From GCA-2746795 sp046496595 (GTDB lineage: Bacteria > Chloroflexota > Anaerolineae > Promineifilales > Promineifilaceae): a stretch of 5,095 bases of DNA. Shown piece by piece: positions 4,204 to 5,095 of the stretch (the first letter of the stretch is position 1; every line of letters begins with the position of its first letter). A model generated the notes under the pieces. It worked only from the letters and a program-made list of their open reading frames with translations, ran no database searches and was not told where the DNA came from. Made by a program: the position numbers and the translations under genes. Where the stretch lies: the NCBI GenBank assembly GCA_046496595.1, contig JAWOGU010000146.1, forward strand, positions 1 to 5,095, given 5' to 3'.

Positions 4204-5095
4204 ATGACTCAGGATATTTATCCTACCGGTATAAAGCCGAAGTTGCCCAACCCGCCCACCACCTACGTCCACCTGCTTTTTTTGGATGGTGTGGGGCTGG
4301 GCGCTGCCGACCCTGAAGTGAATCCGTTTGTAACGGCCGTTCTTCCCCATCTCACCGCCCTCTTTGGTCCCCGGTGGTATCTGGATGGTCAGGACCCCAT
4401 CCACAGCGACCGGGCCAGTCTGGCGCCCACCGACGCCAATTTAGGCGTGCCCGGCCGCCCGCAAAGCGCCACTGGTCAGGCTGCCATTCTCACCGGGCGT
4501 AATGTGCCGCAGTTGGTGGGCGAACATTACGGTCCCAAACCCAACGAAGCGGTACGCGCTGTCATCCGGGAAGGCACGTTGTTTCAGGAGGTGGTGCAGG
4601 CCGGCGGGCAGGCGGTGCTGCTGACGCCCTATCCCCAGGGCTTTTTTGACGCCATCGACAGCGGCAAACGACTGCTCTCTTCTGTGCCCCTGGCGGCTGC
4701 CAGCGCCGGGCTGCCCTTGCTCACGGCGGATGATTTGCGAAACGGCCGTGCCCTCAGCCCGGATTTCACGGCGCAGGGCTGGCATGATCATCTGGGTTAC
4801 ACCGACATTCCCCTGCTGACTTTGCCCGAAGCCGGTCAGCGCCTGGCCCGCCTGGCCCGAAACTACCATTTCAGTTTCTTCGAGCATTGGCCCACCGACA
4901 CACGCGGTCATCGCGGCCCACTGGACGAGGCCGCCGCCCATCTGGAAGCCATCGACGCTGTCATTGGTGGCCTGTTGTCCGCCTGGGACGATGCGCGCGG
5001 CCTGCTCATCATCACCAGCGACCACGGCAACATTGAAGACAAAACCCATCGCAATCACACCCGCAGCCGCGTGCCCACCATCCTCATCGGCCAAA
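4204..5095 (+). CDS. alkaline-phosphatase-superfamily metalloenzyme, iPGM-like (Metalloenzyme domain), 3'-truncated by window
   Basis: The frame is open from an in-frame stop at 4177-4179 to the window end; 297 codons are visible. All seven active-site positions of the phosphoglycerate-mutase/phosphopentomutase branch have plausible counterparts: D28 in LFLDGVG, S88 in the SATGQ motif as probable phosphorylated nucleophile, D232 and H236 in TDTRGH, D273 and H274 in TSDHGN, and H285 in the NHTRSRVP block. These would bind two divalent metals. Only about 135 residues separate the nucleophile motif from the next ligands, so the inserted cap domain is smaller than in true iPGM (proteins of about 510 residues). 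Phosphatase, phosphomutase or phosphotransferase activity is possible; the substrate is unknown. The ATG at 4204 is chosen; 4183 is an in-frame alternative adding seven residues, and neither has a clear Shine-Dalgarno sequence. It probably ends shortly beyond the window. Confidence 0.85.
   Translation, partial: MTQDIYPTGIKPKLPNPPTTYVHLLFLDGVGLGAADPEVNPFVTAVLPHLTALFGPRWYLDGQDPIHSDRASLAPTDANLGVPGRPQSATGQAAILTGRNVPQLVGEHYGPKPNEAVRAVIREGTLFQEVVQAGGQAVLLTPYPQGFFDAIDSGKRLLSSVPLAAASAGLPLLTADDLRNGRALSPDFTAQGWHDHLGYTDIPLLTLPEAGQRLARLARNYHFSFFEHWPTDTRGHRGPLDEAAAHLEAIDAVIGGLLSAWDDARGLLIITSDHGNIEDKTHRNHTRSRVPTILIGQ
4211..4224. promoter_or_regulatory. small inverted repeat near the arfB/metalloenzyme divergent starts
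   Basis: AGGATA-TT-TATCCT is a perfect 6-bp inverted repeat within the first codons of the metalloenzyme gene and about 45-58 bp upstream of the arfB start. It could be an operator for the divergent pair or part of coding sequence by chance. It is short, so confidence is low. Confidence 0.25.
4332..4341. repeat. AACGGCCGTT palindrome, copy 4
   Basis: This perfect copy lies inside the metalloenzyme gene, read as Thr-Ala-Val in the segment NPFVTAVLPHL shortly after the first metal-ligand motif. Confidence 0.9.
4741..4750. repeat. near-copy of the palindrome (AACGGCCGTG)
   Basis: This site keeps the ACGGCCGT core (4742-4749) and differs from the decamer only at its last base. It lies in the metalloenzyme gene and is read as Asn-Gly-Arg. 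Confidence 0.75.

Noticed and set aside
4441..5094. A 217-codon open frame on the minus strand
   Set aside because: It lies entirely antisense to the metalloenzyme gene, whose motifs are clear on the plus strand. Its predicted protein is a low-complexity Gly/Gln/Ala-rich sequence without a recognisable domain, as expected of a shadow frame in GC-rich DNA.

Overview
This window looks like chromosomal DNA from a moderately GC-rich bacterium. The host is plausibly a member of the Chloroflexota (Anaerolineae-like). That placement is an inference from the mix of protein families (an LCP protein with a LytR_C tail, a UMF1-type transporter, a compact iPGM-like metalloenzyme) and from the abundance of short DNA repeats; no rRNA or other marker gene is present to prove it.

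Layout. Positions 2-1177 (+) hold the 3' part of a LytR-CpsA-Psr (LCP) cell-wall glycopolymer transferase, whose N-terminus lies outside the window. After a 72-bp gap, 1250-2590 (+) encodes a UMF1/Atg22-type MFS transporter. It converges with 3735-4166 (-), an ArfB/YaeJ-type ribosome-rescue peptidyl-tRNA hydrolase. Between these two converging genes lies an array of 7-bp repeats (TAAGCTA on one side, CRGCTTA on the other). An apparently intact IS982-like insertion sequence of about 1054 bp (2614-3667, transposase on -) has inserted into that array. Divergent from arfB, with only 37 bp between the start codons, 4204-5095 (+) encodes an alkaline-phosphatase-superfamily metalloenzyme related to cofactor-independent phosphoglycerate mutase, cut by the window end. 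The sequence gives no reason to join these housekeeping genes into one pathway.

The most interesting signals are at DNA level. (1) The palindrome AACGGCCGTT occurs four times, plus one near-copy, in 5 kb, far above chance. It is absent from the insertion sequence and is read in two different codon phases inside genes, so it behaves like a genome-wide DNA word comparable to cyanobacterial HIP1. (2) The insertion sequence has a perfect 15-bp inverted repeat around its transposase start codon. It is placed so that read-through transcripts would hide the start codon, whereas a transcript from the predicted internal promoter would begin inside the first arm and escape. This is the logic known from IS10 and IS50. 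(3) The ends of the insertion sequence run in phase with the heptamer repeats into which it inserted.
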